DNA of 64,000 nucleotides from Gracilimonas sp040882225 (GTDB taxonomy: Bacteria > Bacteroidota > Rhodothermia > Balneolales > Balneolaceae). Position numbers and translations under genes: made by a program. The stretch is taken from assembly GCA_040882225.1 (NCBI GenBank), contig JBBEBR010000014.1:558001-622000 (forward strand), read 5' to 3'. This document shows, piece after piece, positions 44,762 through 53,969 of this stretch; the first letter of the stretch is position 1, and every line of letters begins with the position of its first letter. The notes beneath the pieces are model-generated. The model saw nothing but the letters and a program-made list of their open reading frames with translations. It did no database searches and was not told where the DNA came from.

Positions 44762-46171
44762 CTACTTCTTCAGCCTCAGCTTGGCTACAGCTTCAATGTG
44801 ATAGGTTTGGGGAAACATATCTACGGGTTGAACTTCAAGCACATCATAAACAGCAGATAACTCTTTCAGGTCGCGAGCCATAGTTGAACTGTTACAACTC
44901 ACGTACACGAGACGTGGAACTTTGAGCTCGCACAATCTTTCTACCACATCCGGATGCATTCCTGCACGAGGAGGGTCTGTAATAAGTACATCAGGAGCAC
45001 CAAATTTTTTCACGACATCTTCATTAAACACCTCTTTCATATCACCTTTTATAAAAGAGACATTATCAACATTGTTTTCATTAGCGTTGAACCGGGCATT
45101 TTTAACGGCAACATCAACCAGCTCAATTCCAACCACATGTTTAGCCGGTTTGCTCATAAATAAGCTGAGCGTTCCTACACCGCAATATAGATCGTATACT
45201 ATATCACCATCTTCTAATTCCGCATAATTACGGGCAACTTCATAAAGCCTTTCTGCCTGTGCGGTATTGGTTTGAAAAAAAGCATTGGGATGAATTTTAA
45301 ACGTGTACTCTCCAATCATATCCACAATAAAGCCGAGGCCGTGGATTACTTTTTCGTACCTACCAACCGCTGTTGGGCTTTTCGTGTCGTTCACGTTATT
45401 TACAATAGTCGTGATAAAAGGAAACTCAGTAAGCAGTGCTTCTGATAACCTTTTCATGATTTCAGGGGCATCCTCATTGGTTACCAAATTCACCATAAAA
45501 TCTTCAGTATGGAAAGAATTTCGGATTACCAGATGTCTCATAAATCCCTCATTCGTAAAAGTATCGTAAGGGGAGATATTATTCTTGATGCAGTAATTTC
45601 GCACAAAATCGAGAATCCGAAACGACTCCATTTTTTGCAGATGACATTCCTTAAGATTTAGGATTTTATCGAATCGTCCGGGGGCGTGAAGTCCCGCGGC
45701 GAAAGCGGAATCGTCAACAAAATCATCACTCTGAATTTCCTCTTCGCTAAGCCAGCGCCGCGTACTGAAGCTGTACTCCATTTTATTGCGATAATAAAAT
45801 TCTTCCTCAGCGCCGATGCCCGGTTTCACAATATTCTCATCCAACCCACCTATCCGGCTAATATGGCCCCGAACCTGATCGGATTTATATTCCAGCTGCT
45901 TTTGATATGGAATATGCTGCCAGCTACAACCTCCACATACATTTGCATGGCGGCAAAGTGGGGTTATCCGGTGTGGACTCGGAGTGATTATCTCCAGTAC
46001 TTTTGCTTCGCGGTGTTTTTTCTTTTTTTTGATGATGCGGGCTTTCACTACATCTCCGGGAGTGGTATTGGGCACGAAAACTGCCAATCCATCTACTTTT
46101 GCTAAACCTTTTCCTTTAAATGCCGCGTCAATAATTTCGAGCTCTACTTCCTGACCTTTTTTTAATGACAT
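44762..46171 (-). CDS. rlmD: 23S rRNA (uracil-1939-C5)-methyltransferase
   Basis: 469 residues, the RumA/RlmD type. A TRAM domain at the N-terminus (KKGQEVELEIIDAAFKGKGL), an iron-sulphur Cys set (CRHANVCGGCSWQH), the SAM-binding YDLYCGVGTLSLFMSK, and catalytic LITDPPRAGMHPDVVE and LVYVSCNSSTMARDL with the nucleophilic Cys. It methylates U1939 of 23S rRNA or a related site (U747 or tRNA U54 in some family members). It is one base-set before the cNMP-binding gene: the ATG at 46171 lies 3 bases after that gene's stop. Confidence 0.92.
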   Translation of the reverse strand: MSLKKGQEVELEIIDAAFKGKGLAKVDGLAVFVPNTTPGDVVKARIIKKKKKHREAKVLEIITPSPHRITPLCRHANVCGGCSWQHIPYQKQLEYKSDQVRGHISRIGGLDENIVKPGIGAEEEFYYRNKMEYSFSTRRWLSEEEIQSDDFVDDSAFAAGLHAPGRFDKILNLKECHLQKMESFRILDFVRNYCIKNNISPYDTFTNEGFMRHLVIRNSFHTEDFMVNLVTNEDAPEIMKRLSEALLTEFPFITTIVNNVNDTKSPTAVGRYEKVIHGLGFIVDMIGEYTFKIHPNAFFQTNTAQAERLYEVARNYAELEDGDIVYDLYCGVGTLSLFMSKPAKHVVGIELVDVAVKNARFNANENNVDNVSFIKGDMKEVFNEDVVKKFGAPDVLITDPPRAGMHPDVVERLCELKVPRLVYVSCNSSTMARDLKELSAVYDVLEVQPVDMFPQTYHIEAVAKLRLKK

Positions 46172-46174
46172 GAA

Positions 46175-46723
46175 CTAAACAGCTTCCTCACTGGTGTTTG
46201 CGTAATAAGTCTGAAATTGAATGTTTAACGCAGTTCTTTCGTCGGAAATTTCCGCCAATTTATTTGCTGTTTTCTCCAGTTGGCGAAGGGCGATATTGGA
46301 GAGTGTTTCCAAAAATTTCACGGCTATTTTTGGGTGACGGTCTTTAAGAACTTCGAAATCGGGCTTGAAAAAACCAAGTAATTCACAATCAGTTAAACAT
46401 CGAGCAGAAGATTTTCGGCGAAGTTCATAGCCAATAGAAAGTGCTCCAAAACTATCGGGGGTTTTTAATTCTATGCCCAAATTTTCTTCTCCTTCCTTTT
46501 TTTCATCCATCGTGCCAATAGTAAGTTCTATTCTGCCTTCTTCGATGAAATACATGCCAGTACTAGGATCATTCTTATAAAACACGAATTCGCCCTCTTT
46601 ATATCGCCGGCGGTGGCAAAGCTGCAAAAACTCATAACGTTCGGCAGGATTCAGGTTTGCCAAAAACCGTGATTTAAACACAATGTTAGATTGATTTTTA
46701 AGCTGTGAAATTGAATTAGACAT
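46175..46723 (-). CDS. Cyclic-nucleotide-binding-domain protein without DNA-binding domain
   Basis: 182 residues. A cNMP-binding beta-roll spans residues ~20-125 (RYKEGEFVFYKNDPSTGMYF, IEEGRIELTIG, SFGALSIGYELRRKSSARC, then LLGFFKPDFEVLKDRHP), followed by a C-terminal helix (LETLSNIALRQLEKTANKLA). No helix-turn-helix follows, so this is not a CRP-type transcription factor. The Arg that binds the phosphate is probably in KSSARC. It is co-oriented with rlmD and the BamA-like gene, with 17 bases between it and the latter. Confidence 0.82.
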   Translation of the reverse strand: MSNSISQLKNQSNIVFKSRFLANLNPAERYEFLQLCHRRRYKEGEFVFYKNDPSTGMYFIEEGRIELTIGTMDEKKEGEENLGIELKTPDSFGALSIGYELRRKSSARCLTDCELLGFFKPDFEVLKDRHPKIAVKFLETLSNIALRQLEKTANKLAEISDERTALNIQFQTYYANTSEEAV

Positions 46724-46740
46724 ATCGCCGTAATTTTAGG

Positions 46741-49149
46741 TTAAAAGGAGTGACCGATACCAAAGCTGAAATATAACTGCTTATTATCGAACCAACCAAC
46801 ATCAAGGTCGTGCACGCGATAAGCAAAATCAAATCGGACGATTACATATTCCCAATCTAAACGCAGCCCTAAACCACTTGAGACGGCAATTTGCTTATAA
46901 AAATTATCAAACTTGAAACGGCCTTCTTCCAGCCTGTCTTGATTATTTTGATCGCGAAAATCGTTCTTGGGTCCGTACCAGATATTACCGGCATCCACAA
47001 ACCACGCCGCATGCCAGTTTGCGCTCAAGAAATCCCGAATAAAGATTTGACGAGTTTCGGTGAAAGCAGCAAGTTTAATTTCTCCACCGGGAATGTTAAC
47101 ATTGTCGGTAGAAATACTTCCCGGGCCTAACTGAAATGGCCCCCAACCACGGATATCGTTACTTCCTCCTGCAAAAAACCTACGGTTCAAGGGAATGGAT
47201 GTGCTTCCCCCGTATGGTTGCGCAAATCCACCATAAAGCCGCCAGGCAAAAACAGCGGTATTCGAAATGGGGATATATTTTCTGTAATCTGCGGACAGCT
47301 TGAAGAATCTGCTATAGCTTAAATTGTTATCACTAAGTTTGAACAATGCGGGAAGTTCGCCTTCCAGTGTGTCTGGGGTAATCACGTATTTATCTAATAA
47401 GTAAGGCACATTCCCACCAATGGAGAAAGAATACTCACTGTAATAACCGCGATTCCTTTTAATGAAATCAGTGTTTTGGCTGCGGAAAGTATAACGGATA
47501 ATAGAAGAAACCTGGGGATTAAAATCCTCAAAAATACGCTGCAACTCAAAGGAGTCGATAATAGTACCATCGCTCAAGGTGTCGGAGCCGAACTCATTGC
47601 GAAGGTTATCTTCGTAGGCATCTGATGGGTTTGTATCCACAATATCGAGCTCAATCAAATCCAAAAAGCTGGAGAAAACAGGTGTATGATTTACCTCATA
47701 ACGCATGTTGAAACCCACATCAGAATTAATATCAAAAAGCAACTGATCTGAGCGGCTGTAGGAGAGGAGGTATCTGGTAATACCGCTGGTGAATCCCGGC
47801 TGGTTATCTAAAAAGGCAAAAGGGAAATTTAAGCGGGGAACGGAGTAATCCGCACGTAATTCATAACTTCTGAAAACAGAAGACTGTGTAGCCGTTGTAT
47901 CAATTTCTTCGAGTACGGAAGGGCTCACAAATTCAAAACTGGCATTGGCGCCAATAGTGAGATTTTCAGCTTTCCCAAATACATTGTTGTTGGTGTAATC
48001 CAAACCTAATCCTGTTCCAAACCCGTATCTTTTCATCCCGAATACTTCGGTAGAAATGCTGTGTTTTGTGAGCGTCTGAAGATCGAAGTACACGGGAATT
48101 TCATCTTTACTAAAATCTGCTTGTGCCTGATTTTCATTTTGCCCGAAGCGTTGAATATATAGCATACCCAGGTTTTGATACTCGTTCACCGTTTCTAAAT
48201 ACAGGGAGTGGTTATAAATTTCTCCCGGCTTGAAAAGTATCTGGTCGGATAAGAGGCTGAATTTCGATTGCGTGCCGGGCTCTTTTTGCAGATATACAGC
48301 ATTAGTTGAATCAACAGTAGTAGGCGGGCCGGTAAGCGTATTTTGGTCCGTATAATTCACCGGTGGTTCTGAATCGGCGAGTCGAATGTGCGCATCTCCA
48401 AACCGATAAATTTTGCCTGCATTAATTCGATACTGCACATCAAGGTGATATCGATTCTGTTCATTTACTTTAACCAGTGCAATTACGGAGTCGCGCTGTA
48501 GAGATGCATAGCCATTATTCTTTAAATAGGTGATAATACGCTGCTGCTCGGCGCTCAATGCCTGAGAATTATACTGCCGGTTTACCATGAAGGTTGTGTC
48601 GTTGATTTGTTCCCGTGTGAGAGGACTTCCCCGTAAAAAATTCCCTTTTTGATTCGGCTCATCAAAATCCGGCATTCCAGAATAGGAGAGGGTTTGGATT
48701 GATGAAGGCTGGCCTTCATCAATGATAAAGGAAATCTCAATCCTGTTGGTTCGATATTCTGTAATGGTGGTATCTACGGTTATTTCCAGGTAACCAAGCG
48801 ACTCATAGTACAGCTCGATTCTCTCCATATCGTTTGCAACCGTTTGTCTGTTCAGGTAAACGGGATCTTCGCCAAATCGGCCACCGGAACTTCTCCATAT
48901 AAAATACCAGGGAGTGAAACCGGTAATACCCAGAAATTCGCGGTTAGTGCGGGTACGTATCAGTGTTTCCAGTGAGCGGTCTTTGATTTCATCATTCCCC
49001 GAAAAACGAATTCTGCGAACAACATCTTCAGTATCTTCCTGCACTTGAGCTACCTGTGCATTTAAATCGGGAGCATAAAATATTGCCAGCCATGCGACCA
49101 CGCATAGTAAACTTGAGTTCCTCAAAAAAAGAGATGTTTTTATAAGCAA
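46741..49149 (-). CDS. BamA/TamA-type outer-membrane protein with POTRA domains
   Basis: 802 residues from the TTG at 49149; no ATG is available ahead of the signal peptide (LLCVVAWLAIFYAPDLNAQ). POTRA domains occupy about residues 40-290 (VVRRIRFSGNDEIKDRSLET at the start, then YYESLGYLEITVDTTI), and the rest is a 16-strand barrel ending in the aromatic motif SFGIGHSF. GGSNDIRGWGPFQLGP is the conserved lid-loop motif of Omp85 proteins. It inserts or translocates outer-membrane proteins or surface lipoproteins; the exact paralogue role is unknown. Confidence 0.9.
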   Translation of the reverse strand: MLIKTSLFLRNSSLLCVVAWLAIFYAPDLNAQVAQVQEDTEDVVRRIRFSGNDEIKDRSLETLIRTRTNREFLGITGFTPWYFIWRSSGGRFGEDPVYLNRQTVANDMERIELYYESLGYLEITVDTTITEYRTNRIEISFIIDEGQPSSIQTLSYSGMPDFDEPNQKGNFLRGSPLTREQINDTTFMVNRQYNSQALSAEQQRIITYLKNNGYASLQRDSVIALVKVNEQNRYHLDVQYRINAGKIYRFGDAHIRLADSEPPVNYTDQNTLTGPPTTVDSTNAVYLQKEPGTQSKFSLLSDQILFKPGEIYNHSLYLETVNEYQNLGMLYIQRFGQNENQAQADFSKDEIPVYFDLQTLTKHSISTEVFGMKRYGFGTGLGLDYTNNNVFGKAENLTIGANASFEFVSPSVLEEIDTTATQSSVFRSYELRADYSVPRLNFPFAFLDNQPGFTSGITRYLLSYSRSDQLLFDINSDVGFNMRYEVNHTPVFSSFLDLIELDIVDTNPSDAYEDNLRNEFGSDTLSDGTIIDSFELQRIFEDFNPQVSSIIRYTFRSQNTDFIKRNRGYYSEYSFSIGGNVPYLLDKYVITPDTLEGELPALFKLSDNNLSYSRFFKLSADYRKYIPISNTAVFAWRLYGGFAQPYGGSTSIPLNRRFFAGGSNDIRGWGPFQLGPGSISTDNVNIPGGEIKLAAFTETRQIFIRDFLSANWHAAWFVDAGNIWYGPKNDFRDQNNQDRLEEGRFKFDNFYKQIAVSSGLGLRLDWEYVIVRFDFAYRVHDLDVGWFDNKQLYFSFGIGHSF

Positions 49150-49166
49150 GATAATGAAGGGAGTGC

Positions 49167-49186
49167 GGCTGAACTTGCATTCAGCC
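49167..49186. repeat. Short perfect hairpin between the DUF2795 and BamA-like genes
   Basis: GGCTGAA and TTCAGCC are exact complements around CTTGCA, 18 bases before the TTG start of the BamA-like gene and 24 after the DUF2795 stop. No T run follows, so an attenuator or mRNA-structure role at the BamA-like start is as likely as termination. Confidence 0.6.
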
Positions 49187-49209
49187 TAAATCCGCCTAAA
49201 GATTAGTAA

Positions 49210-49464
49210 TTAAACATCATCATAGTCAAAGCCTTCGTCTTCTTCGTTATGGAAAAAATCTTCCTTACGAATATAATCAGGCCAAATATCTTCAATACCC
49301 TCGTAAATTGGTTCTTCCCCTTGTTCTATTTCTTCAAGTTCTTCAAGATTTACGATTACCTGATTAGGCAAGCCATTGCGCTCGGCCCATTCAATGAGCT
49401 CTTCGCGGCTTGCAGGGAACGGTGCATCGTCTAAAGCAGCGGCTAATTCGACAGTCCAAATCAT
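49210..49464 (-). CDS. DUF2795-family small acidic protein
   Basis: 84 residues. The DUF2795-type core is DDAPFPASREELIEWAERNG followed by NQVIVNLEELEEIEQGEEP, and the C-terminus is strongly acidic (DFFHNEEDEGFDYDDV). No signal peptide. Family function is unknown. It lies 61 bases ahead of the BamA-like gene in the same direction and about 150 bases from the divergent tatA gene. Confidence 0.75.
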   Translation of the reverse strand: MIWTVELAAALDDAPFPASREELIEWAERNGLPNQVIVNLEELEEIEQGEEPIYEGIEDIWPDYIRKEDFFHNEEDEGFDYDDV

Positions 49465-49566
49465 AATTGATTAATTATTTTAAAATGAATGAGTGTAATA
49501 AACACTTGTAGCAACCAATAACAAGTGAATAAATAAATTTTTTGTTCCAAATTCGTGCCGAAAATA

Positions 49567-49581
49567 TTGTTATCTTCGCAC
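49567..49581 (+). promoter_or_regulatory. Candidate -7 element before tatA
   Basis: TTGTTATCTTCGCAC contains TATCTTCGC, close to the TAnnTTTGC -7 form of Bacteroidota promoters, about 35 bases before the ATG at 49616. An AGAGGA Shine-Dalgarno-like sequence precedes that ATG, unusual in this window. Confidence 0.3.
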
Positions 49582-49615
49582 AAATACACCAACTAAATCC
49601 TAAGAGGATTATTTT

Positions 49616-49834
49616 ATGTTTAACAGCTTAGGCGCACCCGAAATTCTAATTATTGCAATTGTTGTTTTGGTTCTTTTTGGAGCTAAAAGAATTCCTGAGT
49701 TAGCTCGTGGACTTGGGCAGGGAATACAGGAATTCAGGAAGGCTTCAAAAGATATTAAAAAGGAAATTGATGAAAGCAGACGAGATATAGAAGACTCTGC
49801 CAATCACGAAGAAACTACCTCTAAAAGAAGTTAA
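49616..49834 (+). CDS. tatA: Twin-arginine translocase subunit TatA/E
   Basis: 72 residues: a short N-terminal membrane helix (EILIIAIVVLVLFGAKRIPE) with the FGxxRIPEL-type turn (LFGAKRIPELARGLGQGI), then an amphipathic helix and a basic/acidic tail. This is the pore-forming TatA/E of the Tat export pathway for folded proteins. No tatC is in the window. It is translated with an AGAGGA ribosome site and precedes gatA by 17 bases, a gene pairing common in this lineage. Confidence 0.92.
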   Translation: MFNSLGAPEILIIAIVVLVLFGAKRIPELARGLGQGIQEFRKASKDIKKEIDESRRDIEDSANHEETTSKRS

Positions 49835-49851
49835 AACCTATTTTGAACGAT

Positions 49852-51372
49852 ATGACCATTTCGGAAACCAGGGAAAAGCTTTTCTCTGGCGATGCCAATT
49901 TACGTGAGATAACTGAACACTACATCAAGGAAATTGAAGCTCAAAACGGAGAGATCAATGCCTATGTTTCCACAGATTTTGAAGCGGCTTTAAATCGCGC
50001 CGACGAAATCCAGAAAAAGGTCGAGAAAGGAACCGCAGGTAAAATGGCGGGATTAGTTTTGGGCGTGAAAGACCTGATTTGTGAGCGTGGAAAGAAGACG
50101 ACCTGTGCGTCAAAAATGCTCGAGAACTTTGAAAGTCTGTATGATGCCACAGCAATCGAGCGCCTCAAAAAAGAAGACGCTATTCTAATTGGCCGCACCA
50201 ACATGGATGAATTCGCTATGGGTTCGTCTAATGAGTTTACCAATTTTGGGCCGGTCAGGAATCCTCACGATAAGACAAAAGTTCCAGGAGGATCTTCGGG
50301 TGGAAGTGCAGCTGCGGTTGCTTCAGGTATGGCAATGGCAACTCTTGGCTCTGATACCGGAGGCTCAGTTCGTCAGCCCGCTTCTTATTGCGGCGTAGTA
50401 GGGTTAAAGCCTTCTTATGGGCGTGTATCGCGGCACGGCTTAGTAGCTTTCGCATCCTCTTTTGACTGCATCGGGCCATTGGCTCATTCAGTGGAAGATG
50501 TTGCCCGTATTTTAGAAGTGATTGCCGGTTTTGATGAAAACGATAATACTTCCTCGCAAATTGAACCTGATGATTATGTATCAGCGGTTCAAAATCCTGA
50601 AAAGAAAATAAAAATTGGCGTTCCTTCAGAGTTTTTTGGCGAAGGGCTCGATGATGAAATAAAACAGGGCGTAGAAAATATAATCTCCAAACTTGAAGCT
50701 CAGGGTGCCGAGTTGGTGCCCATTCATCTTAACCACACGAAGTACGCAATCGCTACTTACTACATAATTGCTACTGCGGAAGCATCCAGTAATTTGGCGA
50801 GATACGATGGAATCCGTTATGGACATCGAGCCAATAAAGAGGAAGTAATCGAGGAGTTAAAGCTTCAGGAAATTGCTCTAAGTGATAAAATATCTTCCGC
50901 ATCAAATGAAGATAAGAGCCTGCTGCAAAAAGAGTTATCGACATTAGATACTCCGCTTGTCCGGTTGTACAAAAAATCCCGGACGGAAGGTTTTGGGCCT
51001 GAAGTTAAACGCCGGATTATGTTAGGGACTTATGTGCTTAGCTCCGGCTATTACGACGCCTATTTTGCAAAAGCGCAAAAAGTACGACGGCTCATTCAAA
51101 ATGATGTTAAGGAAGCCTTTCAAAAAGTAGATGTAATTGTAAGCCCAACCGCACCTACAACTGCTTTTGATATTGGTTCCGAACTGGATGATCCTCTTAC
51201 AATGTATTTGAACGATATATATACCATCACCGCAAACCTTGCCGGCGTATGCGGAATTAGCGTTCCGGCAGGAACTCACAGCAATGGCTTGCCTTTTGGA
51301 ATTCAGTTTATGGCAGATAGTTTTAAGGAAAAAAACGTACTGAATGCCGCCCGGCTGGTTGAACTTCTTTAG
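49852..51372 (+). CDS. gatA: Asp-tRNA(Asn)/Glu-tRNA(Gln) amidotransferase subunit A
   Basis: 506 residues from the ATG at 49852 (an in-frame TTG at 49843 is nearer the upstream gene). Amidase-signature triad: Lys in GLVLGVKDLICE, and two Ser in PGGSSGGSAAAVASG and GSDTGGSVRQPASY. It supplies ammonia for GatCAB to convert misacylated tRNAs. About 30 extra residues (ALSDKISSASNEDKSLLQKE) sit before LYKKSRTEGFGPEVKRRIML. gatB and gatC are not within the window. Confidence 0.95.
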   Translation: MTISETREKLFSGDANLREITEHYIKEIEAQNGEINAYVSTDFEAALNRADEIQKKVEKGTAGKMAGLVLGVKDLICERGKKTTCASKMLENFESLYDATAIERLKKEDAILIGRTNMDEFAMGSSNEFTNFGPVRNPHDKTKVPGGSSGGSAAAVASGMAMATLGSDTGGSVRQPASYCGVVGLKPSYGRVSRHGLVAFASSFDCIGPLAHSVEDVARILEVIAGFDENDNTSSQIEPDDYVSAVQNPEKKIKIGVPSEFFGEGLDDEIKQGVENIISKLEAQGAELVPIHLNHTKYAIATYYIIATAEASSNLARYDGIRYGHRANKEEVIEELKLQEIALSDKISSASNEDKSLLQKELSTLDTPLVRLYKKSRTEGFGPEVKRRIMLGTYVLSSGYYDAYFAKAQKVRRLIQNDVKEAFQKVDVIVSPTAPTTAFDIGSELDDPLTMYLNDIYTITANLAGVCGISVPAGTHSNGLPFGIQFMADSFKEKNVLNAARLVELL

Positions 51373-51418
51373 GAGATTTTGAAAAGCCGCTTTAAATCAA
51401 CCAAAACAAGGTATAGAA

Positions 51419-52183
51419 ATGAATCGCATTGAAGGGAAAACCGTCTGCATTACAGGAGCTACCTCTGGAATTGGTAAAAAGTCTGCTGAACTTTTCGCGG
51501 AACAAGGAGCTAATCTCATTATCACCGGCAGAAGGGAAGAACGGCTTTCTCAGCTTTCCAGTGACTTGAAGTTAAGATTTGGAATCAAAGTTACTACCGC
51601 TGCTTTTGATGTTTCTGATTTGGACGCTTGCAAAACTTTCGTGGCTTCAATACCTGATCCCGTTGATGTTTTGATCAATAATGCGGGTTTAGCCAAAGGA
51701 ACCGAGGCTGTTTATGAAGCTGATATCGACGATTGGGAAGCTATGATTGATACCAACGTAAAAGGCCTTCTGTATCTTACGAGATTAATTTCACCCCAAA
51801 TGAAAAACCGGAATTCGGGACACATCATCAACATTGGATCGATTGCCGGCCACGAAGCTTATTCCGGTGGTGTTGGATATTGCGCTTCTAAATACGCGGT
51901 AAAGGCGATTACAGAAGCCACAAAAAAAGATCTTACCGGCACTAAAGTGAGAGTAAGCATGGTTTCTCCGGGATTGGTAGAAACGGAATTCAGCGAAGTC
52001 AGATTCAAGGGCGACAAAAACAAAGCTGACAATGTGTACAAAGGGTTAGAGCCGCTTGTAGCGCAGGATATTGCCGAAATAATCCTGTTTATTGCCAACC
52101 GGCCTCCTCATGTGAACATCATGGATACGTTGGTTTATCCGGTGTATCAATCATCAGCAACTCAGGTGCACCGCGATGAATAA
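51419..52183 (+). CDS. Short-chain dehydrogenase/reductase, YdfG-like
   Basis: 254 residues with TGATSGIGKKSAELFAEQG (NADP-binding Gly motif), an Arg pair after strand 2 (TGRREERL), NNAGLAKG, and the catalytic Tyr-Lys in GGVGYCASKYAVKAITEA plus Ser in IGSIAGHEAYSGG. Very like 3-hydroxy acid / serine dehydrogenases of the YdfG type. It overlaps the M28 peptidase start by 8 bases, so they are coupled in the tatA-gatA cluster. Confidence 0.9.
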   Translation: MNRIEGKTVCITGATSGIGKKSAELFAEQGANLIITGRREERLSQLSSDLKLRFGIKVTTAAFDVSDLDACKTFVASIPDPVDVLINNAGLAKGTEAVYEADIDDWEAMIDTNVKGLLYLTRLISPQMKNRNSGHIINIGSIAGHEAYSGGVGYCASKYAVKAITEATKKDLTGTKVRVSMVSPGLVETEFSEVRFKGDKNKADNVYKGLEPLVAQDIAEIILFIANRPPHVNIMDTLVYPVYQSSATQVHRDE

Positions 52184-53132
52184 AACTATTGGAGTTATCA
52201 TTTTGCTGCTGCTTAGTGGCTGCTCCGGCGGTGATAACGATTATTTCAAAGATAAAGGTAGAGAAGTACCCAAATTTTTCGCTGATTCAGCCTTTTCATT
52301 TATCCAGCAACAAGTTCAATTAGGGCCACGGGTTCCTAATTCTGATGCGCATTCCGCCGCAAAATCTATGTTTGAAGCGAAATTGAAATCATATGCTGGA
52401 AACAATAATGTGTTTGTTCAAAATTTCAGCCATGATGGCTACGATGAAACCCTGGAATTGGGGAATGTAATCGCCGCTTTTAATACCTCTTCAACCAAAC
52501 GAGTTATGTTGTGTGCGCACTGGGATACACGTCCGCGAGCGGATATGGATCTTTTGCAGCCGGAAGTTCCAATTTCCGGGGCAGATGACGGAGCAAGTGG
52601 TGTTGCTGTTTTGCTCGAACTGGCAAGAATTTTCAGTGAGAATAATCCGCCGGTTGGGGTAGATATCGTTTTATTTGATGGCGAAGATTATGGCACTTCC
52701 GGTGATTTAAGCAGGTATTTTTTAGGATCAAGATATTGGTCGAAAAATCCACCGGTTCCGGGGTATCGCCCGGATTTTGCTATTCTGCTTGATATGGTTG
52801 GAGCTGAAGGAGCTCAGTTTCCTAAAGAATCGTTCTCGATTTCTTTTGCACCTCATATTGTTGATGGAGTTTGGGATGTCGCGGATGATATTGGTTATGA
52901 AGATCTGTTTTTGAATGAAAGAGGCGCCGCCGTTAACGACGATCATGTAATTGTGAATCAGGAAACCCGCATTCCCATCATCAATATCATAAATCATGGG
53001 AAAAGGGAAAACGGACAGGCTGAATTTGCTCCGCATTGGCATACTCAAAATGACAATATTGACATTATCAGCAAAGAAACGATACAAGCCGTGGGCAACG
53101 TTTTGGTGGAAATAATCTACAACAGGCTTTAA
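52176..53132 (+). CDS. M28-family zinc peptidase, glutaminyl-cyclase-like lipoprotein
   Basis: 318 residues. Lipobox LLLLSGC (Cys16). Zinc ligands: His in LCAHWDTRPRADMD, Asp in GADDGASGVAVLLEL, Glu in IVLFDGEDYG, and a later Asp/His pair (LLDMVGAEG; FAPHWHTQNDN). This combination, with PHWHTxxD at the C-terminus, is typical of bacterial glutaminyl cyclases and M28 aminopeptidases. The protein is exported and lipid-anchored. It overlaps the SDR gene by 8 bases and is directly abutted by prmA. Confidence 0.85.
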   Translation: MNKTIGVIILLLLSGCSGGDNDYFKDKGREVPKFFADSAFSFIQQQVQLGPRVPNSDAHSAAKSMFEAKLKSYAGNNNVFVQNFSHDGYDETLELGNVIAAFNTSSTKRVMLCAHWDTRPRADMDLLQPEVPISGADDGASGVAVLLELARIFSENNPPVGVDIVLFDGEDYGTSGDLSRYFLGSRYWSKNPPVPGYRPDFAILLDMVGAEGAQFPKESFSISFAPHIVDGVWDVADDIGYEDLFLNERGAAVNDDHVIVNQETRIPIINIINHGKRENGQAEFAPHWHTQNDNIDIISKETIQAVGNVLVEIIYNRL

Positions 53133-53969
53133 ATGAATTACATCCAACTTACTTTATCTTTGAAAGACGATCTTCATGAGCTTTTGATTGCAGAATTGCA
53201 CGATATGGATTTCGAAGGGTTTGAGCAGGAAGATGATGTCTTGATTGCGACCATTCCCGCACATCGTTTCGATGATTTTAAGCGGGAAGAAATTGAAAAA
53301 AGAATGGCTGCTTTTGGCGGTTCATCTTCCGTAATGGAAGAGAAAATAATTGCTCCGCAGAACTGGAATGAAAAGTGGGAGCGAACCATTCAGCCGCAGG
53401 TAATCGGAAAGTTTTATGTGCATCCTACCTGGTCTACACTTAAAAATGAGGATACCAGCAAGATTGAGCTTTTAATTGATCCTAAGATGGCATTTGGGAC
53501 AGGCTATCACGCCACAACGAGACTGATTTTGGAATGGTTACCTGAGGTTATACAAGCAGGTGATAAAGTGCTTGATGCCGGAACAGGAACAGGGATTCTG
53601 GCAATTGGCGCTTTGAAATTAGGTGCAGAATCAGCCTTCGGATTTGATATTGATGAGTGGAGCGAGACCAATGCCTACGAAAATATGTTACTGAATGAAG
53701 TGCAAAATTTTGAAGTAAAATTGGGTTCGGTTGAAGTCATTCCGCCAGAAGAGAAATACGATATTATTCTTGCCAATATTAATCGGAATGCTCTTATCGA
53801 ATTAATTCCAAAACTTATCAAGTTCCTCACTAAAAATGGCCGGTTATTGTTGTCTGGATTATTGGAAGAGGATACGGAAACCATTTTAAAACTGCCATCA
53901 CTCGAAGATTTTGAACATATGGAAACCAGGCAGCAGCAAGAATGGATAGGCATGTTTTTTCAGGCATGA
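53133..53969 (+). CDS. prmA: Ribosomal protein L11 methyltransferase
   Basis: 278 residues. An N-terminal substrate domain, then SAM-binding VLDAGTGTGILAIGALKLGA, the acid of FGFDIDEWS, and the post-motif YDIILANINRNALIELIPKL. ALMGFGTGYHATT-like MAFGTGYHATTRLI is the signature of PrmA. It trimethylates L11. The start abuts the M28 stop with no spacer, and its end overlaps the Ppx/GppA gene by four bases (ATGA). Confidence 0.93.
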   Translation: MNYIQLTLSLKDDLHELLIAELHDMDFEGFEQEDDVLIATIPAHRFDDFKREEIEKRMAAFGGSSSVMEEKIIAPQNWNEKWERTIQPQVIGKFYVHPTWSTLKNEDTSKIELLIDPKMAFGTGYHATTRLILEWLPEVIQAGDKVLDAGTGTGILAIGALKLGAESAFGFDIDEWSETNAYENMLLNEVQNFEVKLGSVEVIPPEEKYDIILANINRNALIELIPKLIKFLTKNGRLLLSGLLEEDTETILKLPSLEDFEHMETRQQQEWIGMFFQA

